The translations under genes were made by a program, and so were the position numbers. This document shows positions 17,294 through 25,899 of a DNA stretch of 64,000 nt, piece by piece. The notes beneath the pieces were generated by a model. That model was not told the origin of the DNA, did not search any database, and saw nothing but the letters and a program-made list of their open reading frames with translations. The DNA is from JAAFHI01 sp039793685 (GTDB taxonomy: Bacteria; Acidobacteriota; Blastocatellia; Chloracidobacteriales; Chloracidobacteriaceae), in assembly GCA_039793685.1 (NCBI GenBank), contig JBDRAL010000096.1:1-64000 (forward strand). Reading direction: 5' to 3'. How positions within the stretch are numbered: the stretch's first letter is position 1; every line of letters begins with the position of its first letter.

Positions 17294-18475
17294 ATGAACG
17301 GAAATCAGATCGGAATCGGACGGGCGGCGGCACTGGTCGCGTTCGTCCTCGCGTGTTTCACGATTTCTCAGCTTTTCGCCTTCCCCGGCTCGGTCGCCGC
17401 GCAAAGCGGTCGGAAGCAGCCGACCCAGCCTCGGCAATACGACAAGCCAAAACCAAAGCCGACCGAACCCGCCACAACCCCCACGACCCCGACCGAGCCG
17501 AAGCCCGGCGAAACACCGGGGGACAAGCCGAAACCGAAGGACTCCGGCGACAATGGGCAGGACGGCCAGGACGATGGCATCAAGATTGAAACCCAGTTGG
17601 TGAGCGTTCCCTTTACCGCCACCGACAAGCGCAACCGCTACATCAACGATCTGGCGAAAGAAAACATTCAGGTGTTCGAGGACGGCAAGCCGCAGGAAAT
17701 CTTTTCCTTCGTCCGTGAAAGCGACCAGCCGCTGACCTTCGCCATCCTGTTCGACGTGAGCGGCAGCCAGCAGTACAGCATTCCGCAGCAGCGGGAAGCG
17801 GCCAGCCTTTTCTTTCAACGCATCATGCGGCCCGACAAGGACCTCGCCGCCATCGTCACCTTCCGGCGCGACATTGAAGTCCGGCAGAAACTGACCAGCA
17901 ACGTCCGCTCGATTTCCCGCGCCCTCGACGACATCCGGTTCGATGAAGGTTCGGCCCAGAGTCGCGGCGGCACGCCACCGGTGATTCTCGACCCCGGTAT
18001 TTCGGGCACCAGCCTGTACGACGCGGTGTATCTCACGGCCGATGAAATGCTTTCGCGGGAAGCCGGCCGCCGGGTCATCATCATTCTGACCGACGGGGAA
18101 GACACCACCAGTCAGTACAAACGCGATCAGGCCTCCGACATGGCCCTCCGGAACGAAGCGCAGGTTTACGTCATCGGCATTCCCGGCGCGGCCCCGAACG
18201 GTTACGGCGGGTACAACTACGGTGGCGTCAATCGCGGCGACATGATCAAAATGTGCGAAGCGACCGGCGGACGGGCGTTTTTCCCGCAACGGGAATCCGA
18301 CTACATCGCGGCGTTCCGGCAGATTGAAGAGGATTTGCGCCAGCAGTACATCGTTTCCTATTCTCCCGAAAACACCAATCGGGACGGCAACTTCCGGGCG
18401 ATTTCGATCAAGGTCAACCGACCCGACGCCAAGGATCTGCGCGTCCTGACCCGCAAGGGCTACTACGCCAAGTAA
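17294..18475 (+). CDS. VWFA-related (acidobacterial-type) secreted protein 2
   Basis: About 393 residues and a paralogue of the preceding gene. An N-terminal signal or anchor helix (about 10-35) is followed by a long Pro/Lys/Thr-rich linker (about 40-95), the segment VPFTATDKRNRYINDLAKENIQVFED, and a VWA domain with a MIDAS-like ILFDVSGSQQ and VIIILTDGEDTTSQ. The start has a strong ribosome-binding site, AAGGAGG, 6 bases before ATG. Tandem arrangement suggests duplication. A heptameric repeat begins 4 bases after its stop codon. Confidence 0.85.
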   Translation: MNGNQIGIGRAAALVAFVLACFTISQLFAFPGSVAAQSGRKQPTQPRQYDKPKPKPTEPATTPTTPTEPKPGETPGDKPKPKDSGDNGQDGQDDGIKIETQLVSVPFTATDKRNRYINDLAKENIQVFEDGKPQEIFSFVRESDQPLTFAILFDVSGSQQYSIPQQREAASLFFQRIMRPDKDLAAIVTFRRDIEVRQKLTSNVRSISRALDDIRFDEGSAQSRGGTPPVILDPGISGTSLYDAVYLTADEMLSREAGRRVIIILTDGEDTTSQYKRDQASDMALRNEAQVYVIGIPGAAPNGYGGYNYGGVNRGDMIKMCEATGGRAFFPQRESDYIAAFRQIEEDLRQQYIVSYSPENTNRDGNFRAISIKVNRPDAKDLRVLTRKGYYAK

Positions 18476-18479
18476 AAAC

Positions 18480-18632
18480 AATTGAGAATGGACAATTGAC
18501 AATTGTTTCGGCTCGGGCAGGTTTTGCGGGGCGGCTGGACGGGCCGACCTGAGCCGAAGCGGGTTTTTCGCGCCCTCGATTCGACGTTCGAAAATCCGCA
18601 ATTGAAAATCTTCAATCTTCAATCGAAAATCG
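18480..18632. repeat. Two heptameric repeat arms, AATTGAC and AATCTTC families
   Basis: 18480-18505 reads AATTGAG, AATGGAC, AATTGAC, AATTG. 18593-18632 reads AATCCGC, AATTGAA, AATCTTC, AATCTTC, AATCGAA, AATCG. Both have a 7-bp period anchored on AAT. The arms are only partly complementary to each other. They fill much of the 293-bp gap between the VWA gene and the acyltransferase gene; I see no gene in this gap. Confidence 0.75.
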
Positions 18633-18768
18633 TATTTCCCCGTTCGATTCCAAAAGTGTCCTGTGCGGTGGCCCGGTTCGCGGTTTATCCGGACTACCGT
18701 CACATCGTTTCGGCAGGGTATCGCCGAGATTTTTCGAAAGGTCCGGCATTCCAAGGCCGTCGGTCGCC

Positions 18769-20067
18769 ATGCTCTGGGCATTCAAAACCGTCGTTCACGC
18801 GCTGTTTCGCGTATTTTTCACGCTTGAGTACAACGGGGTCGAAAACGTACCTCGGGAAGGTCCGGTGGTCATTGCCGGAAATCACCCGAGCTATCTCGAC
18901 CCGCTGCTGATTTCGCTGCCGGTGCGCCGGAAGATCCGGTTCATTGCGTGGGACCGGCTGTTCAAGATTCCGCTGCTTGGCCAGCTCATCCGTTTTCTTG
19001 GGGCATTCCCGGTGGACATCACCCGGCGGGACAGCCGGGCGTTCGAGCAGGCGATGGACATTCTTCGCAACGGCGAGCCGCTCGGCATTTTTCCCGAGGC
19101 GGGACGCTCGAAGCAGGGAAGAATGAACGAGATGCTGAAGACCGGGGCGGCGCGGTTTGCCATTCAGAACCGCTGCCCGCTCGTGCCGGTGACGATTGCC
19201 GGGGCGTACGATGCGTGGCCCGCGACGCGGCTGATTCCGTTTCCCCGGAAAATCACGGTCAAGTACCACGCGCCGATTTCCTTTTCCGAGGCGGAATACG
19301 CCGCGCGCGCTGATGACCCCGAATTTCCGGTCGAAGTCACCGAGAAACTCCGGAAAAAAATCGAACAGCGGCTGGTCCCAGCGCTGAAGGTGTCGGAACG
19401 GCGGCATGAACTGCTTGCCCAGCCCGCATGGCATTTGCGGGTTTTTGAAACGGTGCCGTTCGGTCTGCTTCTGCTGGCCCTTTTTTCGGGCGTTCCAAAG
19501 CTGCCGCTGGTTCTTCCGCCGCTGATGTTCGCGCTCTATCTGATCGCGGATTTGTGGCTCATCCCCCAGAATCGTCCGACCAAGGCGTTTCGCGATCTGG
19601 CGACACCGCTGCTGTTCGCGATTTGGCATCCGATTTTAATGAAAGCCCTGCTGCCCTCCTCGCGGGTGGCGGATTTTTCCGATACCAGCTTCCCCCTGTT
19701 CTGGATTGTCACCGGAACCCTTTTATTTCCTTACTTTTGGGCGAATTACTACGACACGCAGCGGTTCATCCGGGGACTGACGCTTTGTTACTGCGTGTGC
19801 CTCGGGTTTCTCATTTTGCATCCGGATTCGACCGGCATGGCATTTCATGCGACCTTTTTGGCTTTTGGTGTCGTATACGCCCTCGAACGCCGCCCCTTGC
19901 ACTGGATTTTCTCGGCGATCGGATGCTTGTCGTACCTCGCGTTGTTTGCCGCGTTCACGGTTCGTCCGTGGAACGCGGATTTGGTGTTTTTCGCCGGAAT
20001 CGGCGTCGCGGTCTGTGCGTACATGCGGGTCGTGAAGTTTACCGCTCATGATGGACGCGAGGTTTGA
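18769..20067 (+). CDS. PlsC-type 1-acylglycerol-3-phosphate acyltransferase fused to a polytopic membrane domain
   Basis: About 432 residues. Residues 1-215 form a PlsC/LPLAT domain with the NHxxxxD acyltransferase motif (NHPSYLD, about 43-49) and the FPEAGRSKQG block (about 105-114), expected to acylate lysophosphatidic acid on the inner membrane. Residues about 225-425 hold six to eight hydrophobic helices with no family that I recognise (for example LPLVLPPLMFALYLIADLWLIPQNRPTKAF). Typical PlsC is about 240 residues, so the C-terminal half is a fusion. The start ATG at 18769 has only a weak ribosome-binding site. A role in phospholipid synthesis is likely; the role of the membrane half is not known. 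Confidence 0.82.
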   Translation: MLWAFKTVVHALFRVFFTLEYNGVENVPREGPVVIAGNHPSYLDPLLISLPVRRKIRFIAWDRLFKIPLLGQLIRFLGAFPVDITRRDSRAFEQAMDILRNGEPLGIFPEAGRSKQGRMNEMLKTGAARFAIQNRCPLVPVTIAGAYDAWPATRLIPFPRKITVKYHAPISFSEAEYAARADDPEFPVEVTEKLRKKIEQRLVPALKVSERRHELLAQPAWHLRVFETVPFGLLLLALFSGVPKLPLVLPPLMFALYLIADLWLIPQNRPTKAFRDLATPLLFAIWHPILMKALLPSSRVADFSDTSFPLFWIVTGTLLFPYFWANYYDTQRFIRGLTLCYCVCLGFLILHPDSTGMAFHATFLAFGVVYALERRPLHWIFSAIGCLSYLALFAAFTVRPWNADLVFFAGIGVAVCAYMRVVKFTAHDGREV

Positions 20068-20197
20068 CCTGTATCTGATAACGTGATTTGAGGAAATCGG
20101 ATTTTTTTTAGGTGATTGGAAAATTCCGGGGACCGGGAATGCGGCGAAATCTCATTTTGAGTTGACGCTCGCCCTGCACGGCGGCCTGCTTGGTACA

Positions 20198-20644
20198 ATG
20201 TCTTTCGAATCACATATTTATTATCGTGTTGAACGGGTTTCCCGGATGTTGAACCGGGTTTACGAACCTCGCCTTGGTAAATACCGGTTGACCCCCAATG
20301 ACATCCTGATTCTTTCGGCCCTCTACGAACGTGACGGGGTGACGGCCAGCTATCTGGCCGAGCGATATGGGTTTGAAGTCACCACCATGATCCGGCTCAT
20401 CGGCCGGATGCACCGGGCCAAGCTGGTCGAGCGAATGGCCGATCCGGTGGACAAACGGGCGCTCCGGCTCTTTCTGAACAAGGAAGTCCGCCGCCAGCTC
20501 AAGGGGTGGTTTTCCGAGGCCGAGGCCCTGGAGGCTGAAATTGCCTCGCGGCTCGATCCGGAGGAGCAGGCCCAGCTTCAGTCTCTCCTGGCGAAGCTCG
20601 ATGTCATGCCGCAAGCCAACGGAAAACAGAAAAAAGCCGGATAG
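20198..20644 (+). CDS. MarR-family winged-helix transcriptional regulator
   Basis: About 148 residues with the MarR topology: an N-terminal dimerisation helix, a winged HTH with LTPNDILILSALYERDGVTASYLAERYGFEVTTMIRLIGRMHRAKLVER (read here in parts) and the wing MADPVDKRALRLFL, then a C-terminal helix. It probably binds DNA as a dimer and responds to a small molecule or oxidation. I used the ATG at 20198, giving the normal family length. TACAAT overlaps this ATG; if it were a -10 box, translation would start later. The ligand and target are not evident. Confidence 0.82.
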   Translation: MSFESHIYYRVERVSRMLNRVYEPRLGKYRLTPNDILILSALYERDGVTASYLAERYGFEVTTMIRLIGRMHRAKLVERMADPVDKRALRLFLNKEVRRQLKGWFSEAEALEAEIASRLDPEEQAQLQSLLAKLDVMPQANGKQKKAG

Positions 20645-20685
20645 TTTCTGTCTTTTTGTGTGTCATTTGCGAACCTCGTTGGTTT

Positions 20686-20700
20686 TGGCACGAGGGATGC
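20686..20700 (+). promoter_or_regulatory. Possible sigma-54 promoter upstream of the cdaA-ybbR fusion
   Basis: TGGCACG-AGGG-ATGC matches the sigma-54 consensus TGGCACG-N4-TTGC at all but one position, with correct GG to GC spacing. It would give a leader of about 120 bases before the ATG at 20832. No enhancer-like palindrome was found next to it, so it may be chance. Confidence 0.3.
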
Positions 20701-20831
20701 TATGATGCGGAACTTCTTCCGGGGAGTCGCGTGGAACGCCTGTTTCCGACGCGTTTCGAATTCACTTGTTGACCAGGAAAAGGGTGTTTCGGTGACGTCT
20801 TCGTCGCCACGGGATTTGTGTAGGTCGCGCC

Positions 20832-22763
20832 ATGAACCCTCTGCTTCAGTTCATCCAGCAAACGGCGCAATTGCTCCAACAGGCTCGGATCACCGGGGTT
20901 ATCGACCTTCTGGTGGTCTTTTTCGCCGTCTACGAAATCCTGAAACTTCTGAAAGACACCCGCGCGATGCAGATGGCGGCGGGGGTCGCCGTGGTGGCCG
21001 TGATTTACCAGTTGTCCCACTGGTTTCGGCTCACGACCGTCGAATTCGTCATGCGGCATGCGCTCGTGTATGTCGGGTTCGGAATTATTGTCCTTTTCCA
21101 GAATGAAATTCGCGCGGCCCTGACCCATTTCGGAAACAATCTCCGGAATCCCTTCGCCTTTCGAACCACCCGCGAGAAAAAACCGCTCGACACTTTCGAC
21201 GAAGTCATTCTGGCCGCGACCACCTTCGCCGCCCAGAAAACCGGTGCGCTCATCGTTTTCGAGCGCAATGTCGGACTTCAGGAATACGTCAATCGGGGCG
21301 TCAAGATGGACGCCGCTCTCAGTTACGACCTGCTCGTCAACATCTTCAACACGGCCGCGCCGCTCCACGACGGGGCGGTCATCATCCGCCAGCGCCGGAT
21401 CGCCGCCGCGAGCTGCTTTTTGCCGCTGACCCTGAACCCCAGGCTTTCCAAGGAGTTGGGGACCCGTCACCGCGCCGCCATCGGAATTACCGAGGAATCG
21501 GACGCCTTCGTCATCGTCGTGTCCGAGGAAACCGGGGTCATTTCCTGCGTCGAACGCGGCTACATCACGCGCAACCTCGACAGCCGGAAACTCCGGGCCG
21601 TCCTGTCGCGGGCCATGGATCTGTCTCAGGCCCCGACCTCGCCCCGCCGCTACCGGCGGCGAATCTGGATGGCCGATGATTCCTTTACCGACATTTCGAA
21701 TGTGGATTCCCTGACCGGGACCGATCTCAACGAAACCCCGCCTTCCGGGACACCGGTGCTGATCGGTGGTGAACGGCGCGTCCGCGAGAGGGGGTTTGCC
21801 GCCCCCGCCGCCTTTTTGAAACAGGGCGGCCACTGGTACGACATTTTCAAAACGGCGTTTCGCTACATTTTCGTCCGCAACGCCCGCCTGAAGCTGATTG
21901 CCGGGATTCTGACCGGCGCGCTGTATCTTTCCGCCAATACCCAGGAGCCGATTCCGTTCGTCCTGCGGGGTGTTCCCGTCGAATTCACCGGAATGCGGAA
22001 CGACCTCACCATTTCCAACCAGGATATGTTGCGGGAAGTGACGATCCGCGTCCGGGGGCCCCGGGACGAAGTTGAACGCCTGCGACCCGATTCCTTCAAG
22101 GTCGTCATCCCCCTGAACGGAAAAAACCCCGGCGACCGGGTGATCCGGCTCCGGGAGGACGCCAAGGTGTTGAAACCCGACAACACCCAGATTGAAATTC
22201 TTGAAATCGATCCGCAACGCCTGACCGTCAGCCTCGAACGGCAGGTCGAGCAGCAGGTTGAAATCAAACCGAGTTTCCGCGGCTCGGTCCCCTCCGATTT
22301 CGAATTGCTTTCCTTCAGGGTCACGCCTGAACGGACGACCTTGCGCGGTCCGGAAAGCCGGGTGTTCGCGCTTCAGTCGGTCGGCACGGAAACAATCTGG
22401 CTGAACATGCACCCGCAGGCGTTCACCGAGCGGTACAAAATCGACGTCAAGGACCCGCAGGTCGAAATCGTGGGGGCGCAGGAAGTCGAAGTTCAGGTGG
22501 AAATCCGCCCCATCCTCTTTAAAAAGTCATTTGAAATGGTGCTGAACGACCCGCTGGCCGTGCCGACGCGCGTCGTGGTCGAGGTCGAAGGCTTGAAGTC
22601 GGTCGTCGAAAAGCTGAAAACCCAGGATATCCGGCTTTCGGTCGGTCCGTTGCGAGCCGACAGACCGGGGGAAATCGACGTCCAGGCCGTGTTGAACCGC
22701 GATATCGGGGAAACCGCGCGCATCCGGAGCGTGTCGCCCGCCACGGCACCGGTCAAGAAGTGA
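20832..22763 (+). CDS. Diadenylate cyclase CdaA fused to YbbR (CdaR-like) domains
   Basis: A single 643-residue protein. The N-terminal part (1-100) has three membrane helices. A DAC domain (about 105-255) follows, with DGA at 180-182 and RHR at 212-214, the catalytic motifs that make cyclic di-AMP from two ATP. After a linker a further membrane helix (about 355-372) leads to several YbbR repeats (about 375-640) that would lie outside the membrane. In Firmicutes, CdaA (about 270 residues) and its regulator CdaR are separate neighbouring genes that form a complex. Here they are fused in one frame with no break. GlmM is not adjacent. Predicted role: c-di-AMP synthesis for osmotic and cell-wall homeostasis. 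Confidence 0.9.
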   Translation: MNPLLQFIQQTAQLLQQARITGVIDLLVVFFAVYEILKLLKDTRAMQMAAGVAVVAVIYQLSHWFRLTTVEFVMRHALVYVGFGIIVLFQNEIRAALTHFGNNLRNPFAFRTTREKKPLDTFDEVILAATTFAAQKTGALIVFERNVGLQEYVNRGVKMDAALSYDLLVNIFNTAAPLHDGAVIIRQRRIAAASCFLPLTLNPRLSKELGTRHRAAIGITEESDAFVIVVSEETGVISCVERGYITRNLDSRKLRAVLSRAMDLSQAPTSPRRYRRRIWMADDSFTDISNVDSLTGTDLNETPPSGTPVLIGGERRVRERGFAAPAAFLKQGGHWYDIFKTAFRYIFVRNARLKLIAGILTGALYLSANTQEPIPFVLRGVPVEFTGMRNDLTISNQDMLREVTIRVRGPRDEVERLRPDSFKVVIPLNGKNPGDRVIRLREDAKVLKPDNTQIEILEIDPQRLTVSLERQVEQQVEIKPSFRGSVPSDFELLSFRVTPERTTLRGPESRVFALQSVGTETIWLNMHPQAFTERYKIDVKDPQVEIVGAQEVEVQVEIRPILFKKSFEMVLNDPLAVPTRVVVEVEGLKSVVEKLKTQDIRLSVGPLRADRPGEIDVQAVLNRDIGETARIRSVSPATAPVKK

Positions 22764-22794
22764 AATGATTGTTCGTAAAGGATTTCGGCGAGAA

Positions 22795-23115
22795 CTATCC
22801 GCCCGCCCCGGCCTTGTTCATGGTGTTCCGGCGGTAGAGCAGCATCAGCCACATGGTCGCCAGTACGTCGTCAATCAGCAGCGCGACGAACAACGCGGTG
22901 TCGCCGGGAACACGGGCCAGCGTCAGTACCTTGATGAAGCCGAGATTCACCACATAGAACAGAATCAGGACCACGGACATCAGCATCAACGGTTTGAAGG
23001 TCGCGTGATAAATTCCCGCGCCTTTTTTGACCCGGACCGCCGTGATGCGGGCCAGCGTCAGCAACAGAACCGTAATGATGAGCGTGCAGGAAACCCCGTA
23101 GAAGAACTCCGTCAT
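22795..23115 (-). CDS. Small three-helix membrane protein, function unknown
   Basis: About 106 residues, with three hydrophobic helices near residues 5-27, 45-66 and 70-93. The loop RVKKGAGIYHATFKP and the acidic IDDVLATMW segment stand out, but I recognise no family. I used the ATG at 23115, which has GGAG 9 bases upstream. It lies between the CdaA fusion (convergent) and tRNA-Cys (same strand). Confidence 0.6.
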   Translation of the reverse strand: MTEFFYGVSCTLIITVLLLTLARITAVRVKKGAGIYHATFKPLMLMSVVLILFYVVNLGFIKVLTLARVPGDTALFVALLIDDVLATMWLMLLYRRNTMNKAGAGG

Positions 23116-23167
23116 CGCGGAAAACTCCAAAACCGGCGAGAGGATGAACGTCCGCGTGGGGGAACGG

Positions 23168-23242
<75 letters not shown>

Positions 23243-23279
23243 GTATCTTCGCGTCGTCGAACGACTTGAGAGGTTGGCG

Positions 23280-24221
23280 ATGCTAGCCGCCGAACGTCCC
23301 GCTGTCAACCGTCCCGTCCTTCTTCGGGAGCGGATCGAGCATTTCCTTTTTCTGGTCATCCTGCGCGGCCTGGGCCGACTCCCGCGCCGCCTCGCCCTGA
23401 CCCTCGGGATGTGGCTGACGGCATTTCTTTATCTGCTGCCGTTGAAACTCCGGCGATACGGTCTGAAAAATCTCGCCATCGCCTTTCCTGAACAGTCGGA
23501 AACCGAACACTCCGCGATTCTGAAGCAAAGCTACCGGAATCTCGGCCGGTTGCTGGGCGAATTCACCCAGTTTCACAAGCTGACGCCCGAAAACATTTCA
23601 AAATTCGTCCGTTACGACGGCCTCGAACACTATCTCGCCGCCGTCGAGGCCGGGCGCGGGGTGATTTTTCTCACCGGACACATCGGCGCGTGGGAATTGA
23701 GCGCCTACGCCCACGCCCTGTTCGGCCACCCGCTCAACGTCCTCGTCCGCCCCATCGACAACGAACTGGTCAATCTGGCGGTTGAACGGTACCGCGCGGC
23801 CTCCGGAAACCGCATTTTCGGCAAGCGCGACGGGTTGAAGGCGTTCATTTCGGCGTTAAAAAAAGGCGAAACGGTCGGCATCCTCGCCGACGTCAACCTT
23901 CAGCGGCATCAGGGGATTTTCTGCGATTTTTTCGGCTTGCCCGCCTGCTCGACCCCGCTCGTGGCGGCGCTCGCGCTTCGTACGGGCGCGGCGGTCGTTC
24001 CGGGCTATCTCGTCTGGAATGAAGCGGAAGGGAAGCACATCCTGACCTTTGAACCGCCCGTCGAACCGCCCCTCCCCGGCACGGACGAGGCATCCGTCGC
24101 CGCCGCGACCGCCGCCTACCAGAAAGCCCTCGAATCCATCATTCGCCGCCACCCGGACCAGTGGCTCTGGATTCACCGACGCTGGAAAACCCGCCCGGAA
24201 GGCGAACCGAACATCTATTAA
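23280..24221 (+). CDS. LpxL/HtrB-type lysophospholipid (lipid A) acyltransferase family protein
   Basis: About 313 residues. An N-terminal hydrophobic stretch (about 20-50) anchors the enzyme to the inner membrane. The acyltransferase HX4E motif is HIGAWE (near 135), followed by RPIDNELVN, LADVNLQRHQGIFCDFFG and the C-terminal PDQWLWIHRRWKTRP typical of the family. Members add secondary acyl chains to lipid A or related lipids. I used the ATG at 23280, with GAGAGG 7 bases upstream; the longer frame would run into the tRNA gene. A heptameric hairpin follows 2 bases after the stop. Its exact acceptor is unknown. Confidence 0.88.
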   Translation: MLAAERPAVNRPVLLRERIEHFLFLVILRGLGRLPRRLALTLGMWLTAFLYLLPLKLRRYGLKNLAIAFPEQSETEHSAILKQSYRNLGRLLGEFTQFHKLTPENISKFVRYDGLEHYLAAVEAGRGVIFLTGHIGAWELSAYAHALFGHPLNVLVRPIDNELVNLAVERYRAASGNRIFGKRDGLKAFISALKKGETVGILADVNLQRHQGIFCDFFGLPACSTPLVAALALRTGAAVVPGYLVWNEAEGKHILTFEPPVEPPLPGTDEASVAAATAAYQKALESIIRRHPDQWLWIHRRWKTRPEGEPNIY

Positions 24222-24223
24222 AA

Positions 24224-24295
24224 GTCTGGAGTCTTGAGTCGAGAGTCTGGCAAAAAAAGTTTGGACTCCCGACTTCAGACTCCCGACTTCAGACT
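24224..24295. repeat. Heptameric inverted repeat forming a hairpin between convergent genes
   Basis: The left arm 24224-24251 is GTCTGGA, GTCTTGA, GTCGAGA, GTCTGGC; the right arm 24264-24295 is GACTCCC, GACTTCA, GACTCCC, GACTTCA, GACT. The loop (CAAAAAAAGTTT) is 12 bases and A/T rich. The right arm supplies the last codons and stop of the minus-strand TPR gene. It could act as a two-way terminator. Confidence 0.85.
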
Positions 24296-25054
24296 TTGCA
24301 TCGCTTCCTTCCGACGCTGGTGGGCGGCTTCAAAGTCCGGTTTAAGGTGGAGCGCCTCGGTAAAACTCGCCACCGCGCGATCCGGCTGGCCGTTGTCGGC
24401 GTAGGCGCATCCGCGATTGAAAAAGGCCACCGCCTCGCCCGGCATCAGGCGCACCGCTTCGTCGAAATCGGCGATGGCGGCTGCAAGGTTGCCCAACCGA
24501 TGGTACGACCAGCCGCGATTGTTCAACGCCGTCGCGTTTTCCGGGTCGAGCTTCAGCGCGGCGTCGAAATCGGCGATGGCGGACGGGAAGTCGTCATTTT
24601 TCTGATGAATCGCCCCGCGATTGTTGAAGGCGACCGGGTCGTCCGGGTTGAGCCGGATGGCCTCGTTCGAATCCGTCATTGCAGCTTCCAGATTGTTCAA
24701 AAGAAAGTGGATGTAGCCCCGTTCGCGGCGTGCAAGCGCGAAATTCGGGTCCAGCCGGACGGCTTCCTCGGCGTCGGCGAGGGCGAGATCGAGCCGGTCG
24801 AGCTTCTGGTACGACTCGGCGCGGTTCAAAAACGCCACGGCGGAGTCGGGTTGCAACCGGATGGCCCCGGTAAAGTCGGCGACGGCTTTTTCGTACTTTC
24901 CCTTTTCATGATTCGCCTTGCCCCGGCTTAAAAACATGCCGGGCGTGTCGGGCGTCATCTGGCTTCCGGTCAGAATTCCGAAAAACTGGATGGCGAAATC
25001 GCGCAGCCACGACGATTTTGTTTCGGGTTCAAGTGTTTGAGCACGTTCAGTCAT
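24275..25054 (-). CDS. TPR-repeat protein
   Basis: About 259 residues. After a short N-terminal segment (1-40) come six consecutive tetratricopeptide repeats of 34 residues, with the usual pattern (for example AFNNRGAIHQKNDDFPSAIADFDAALKL, read in parts). TPRs make protein-protein scaffolds. There is no signal peptide, and a short hydrophobic stretch near 20-30 is too weak to call as a membrane helix. The last residues, SLKSGV, and the stop codon come from the heptameric repeat arm, so the C-terminus may have changed recently. Partner unknown. Confidence 0.85.
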   Translation of the reverse strand: MTERAQTLEPETKSSWLRDFAIQFFGILTGSQMTPDTPGMFLSRGKANHEKGKYEKAVADFTGAIRLQPDSAVAFLNRAESYQKLDRLDLALADAEEAVRLDPNFALARRERGYIHFLLNNLEAAMTDSNEAIRLNPDDPVAFNNRGAIHQKNDDFPSAIADFDAALKLDPENATALNNRGWSYHRLGNLAAAIADFDEAVRLMPGEAVAFFNRGCAYADNGQPDRAVASFTEALHLKPDFEAAHQRRKEAMQSLKSGV

Positions 25055-25087
25055 GGGAATGATTCCTTTTCGGAAAGACGAAATGCT

Positions 25088-25456
25088 TCAAGGTTTTCGG
25101 ATGGTGAACTGCCCATTCGGAGTGAAACGAGCAATCAGTTCAAAACCGCTCAGTAGTTTGGTCCCGATAAGTGGTTCCGATTCCACTTCGGTTACGAACA
25201 CCCGCCGGGATTGGGAATCCCAAAGGACTGAGGCCGAGAAAACGTTGTGTTGAACAATGCTTCCGTCTGCAAGTGTTATCGTGGCGTCGCCCGCAATGGT
25301 CAACCCGAGTCGCGAAATGACATCCGGTGGGAGTGTCAACGCGCCATCAAATCCGGTGTCTATGAAGGCTTCCACTTCAACGGACCTTTCATCCGGACCG
25401 GTAATGATGAGACGGACCGCCAAATCCAGATTGGCGGAAACAGTTCCTTGAATCAT
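25088..25456 (-). CDS. Clan AA (retropepsin-like) aspartic protease
   Basis: About 122 residues, the size of one retropepsin monomer. The catalytic FIDTGFDGALTLP (Asp-Thr-Gly near residue 33) is followed by ADGS and the second psi-loop-like PLIGTKLLSGFEL, so an active homodimer is expected. The start ATG at 25456 overlaps the stop of the upstream small gene by 4 bases (ATGA). In other bacteria similar small proteases occur next to antitoxin-like genes. Their natural targets are not known. Confidence 0.8.
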   Translation of the reverse strand: MIQGTVSANLDLAVRLIITGPDERSVEVEAFIDTGFDGALTLPPDVISRLGLTIAGDATITLADGSIVQHNVFSASVLWDSQSRRVFVTEVESEPLIGTKLLSGFELIARFTPNGQFTIRKP

Positions 25457-25722
25457 TTTGGAAAACGACGAGGGAAAGCTCCGATTTTATAAAGGGAAGG
25501 GAATCCAATCCGATGCAGCACAATCCGGGCGTTCGGGAAGCGTTCCCGAAGGCGATCAACCGCTTCCGGACCGTCGGAATCAATTTCGAACGCCCCGGAA
25601 TCAATGTCGATTGCGATCACCTTCCCGTGATTTTCCCTTTCGACGGAAGTTCGAATGTCCTTTTCGTAAATTTCAAGGCCCTTTTGAACGATGTTTTCAT
25701 TGTCGGAAATCGATTGCGCCAT
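25453..25722 (-). CDS. Small antitoxin-like protein paired with the retropepsin gene
   Basis: About 89 residues: an N-terminal helical part (residues 1-40), then KVIAIDIDSGAFEID and AVDRLRERFPNARIVLHRIGFP, a pattern that I recall from small proteins often encoded next to clan AA aspartic proteases. No DNA-binding motif is obvious. The stop overlaps the protease start by 4 bases, so translation is coupled. It might be an antitoxin, inhibitor or targeting partner; this is inference from gene pairing. Confidence 0.65.
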   Translation of the reverse strand: MAQSISDNENIVQKGLEIYEKDIRTSVERENHGKVIAIDIDSGAFEIDSDGPEAVDRLRERFPNARIVLHRIGFPSLYKIGAFPRRFPK

Positions 25723-25899
25723 TGGAGATCCCTTTGGGAGATTTCTGAGAGTTCACGTTTCACCGATCACCGGTTTGTCTTTGAACGTTGTCCTGTTTCC
25801 AGTCTGAGCCGCCCGCCGTGTCAGTTCAATTGAAAATGTCCGTTTTCGTACCGGAGGGCCGGGTTTTCGGTTTGAAACTCGCCTTTTATCATCGCGGCC

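Noticed and set aside
16151..18781. Very long open frame (876 codons) on the minus strand, antisense to the two VWA genes
   Set aside because: It lies opposite conserved, family-matching genes, is rich in Arg/Gly/Asp/His from reversed codons and has no recognisable motif. Such shadows are expected in GC-rich DNA.
20162..20199. TTGACG ... TACAAT as a promoter for the MarR gene
   Set aside because: The spacing is 26 bp, too long for a sigma-70 promoter, and TACAAT overlaps the likely start codon.
20700..22412. 570-codon minus-strand frame opposite the CdaA-YbbR gene
   Set aside because: Antisense to a protein with intact catalytic motifs; composition is typical of a shadow frame.
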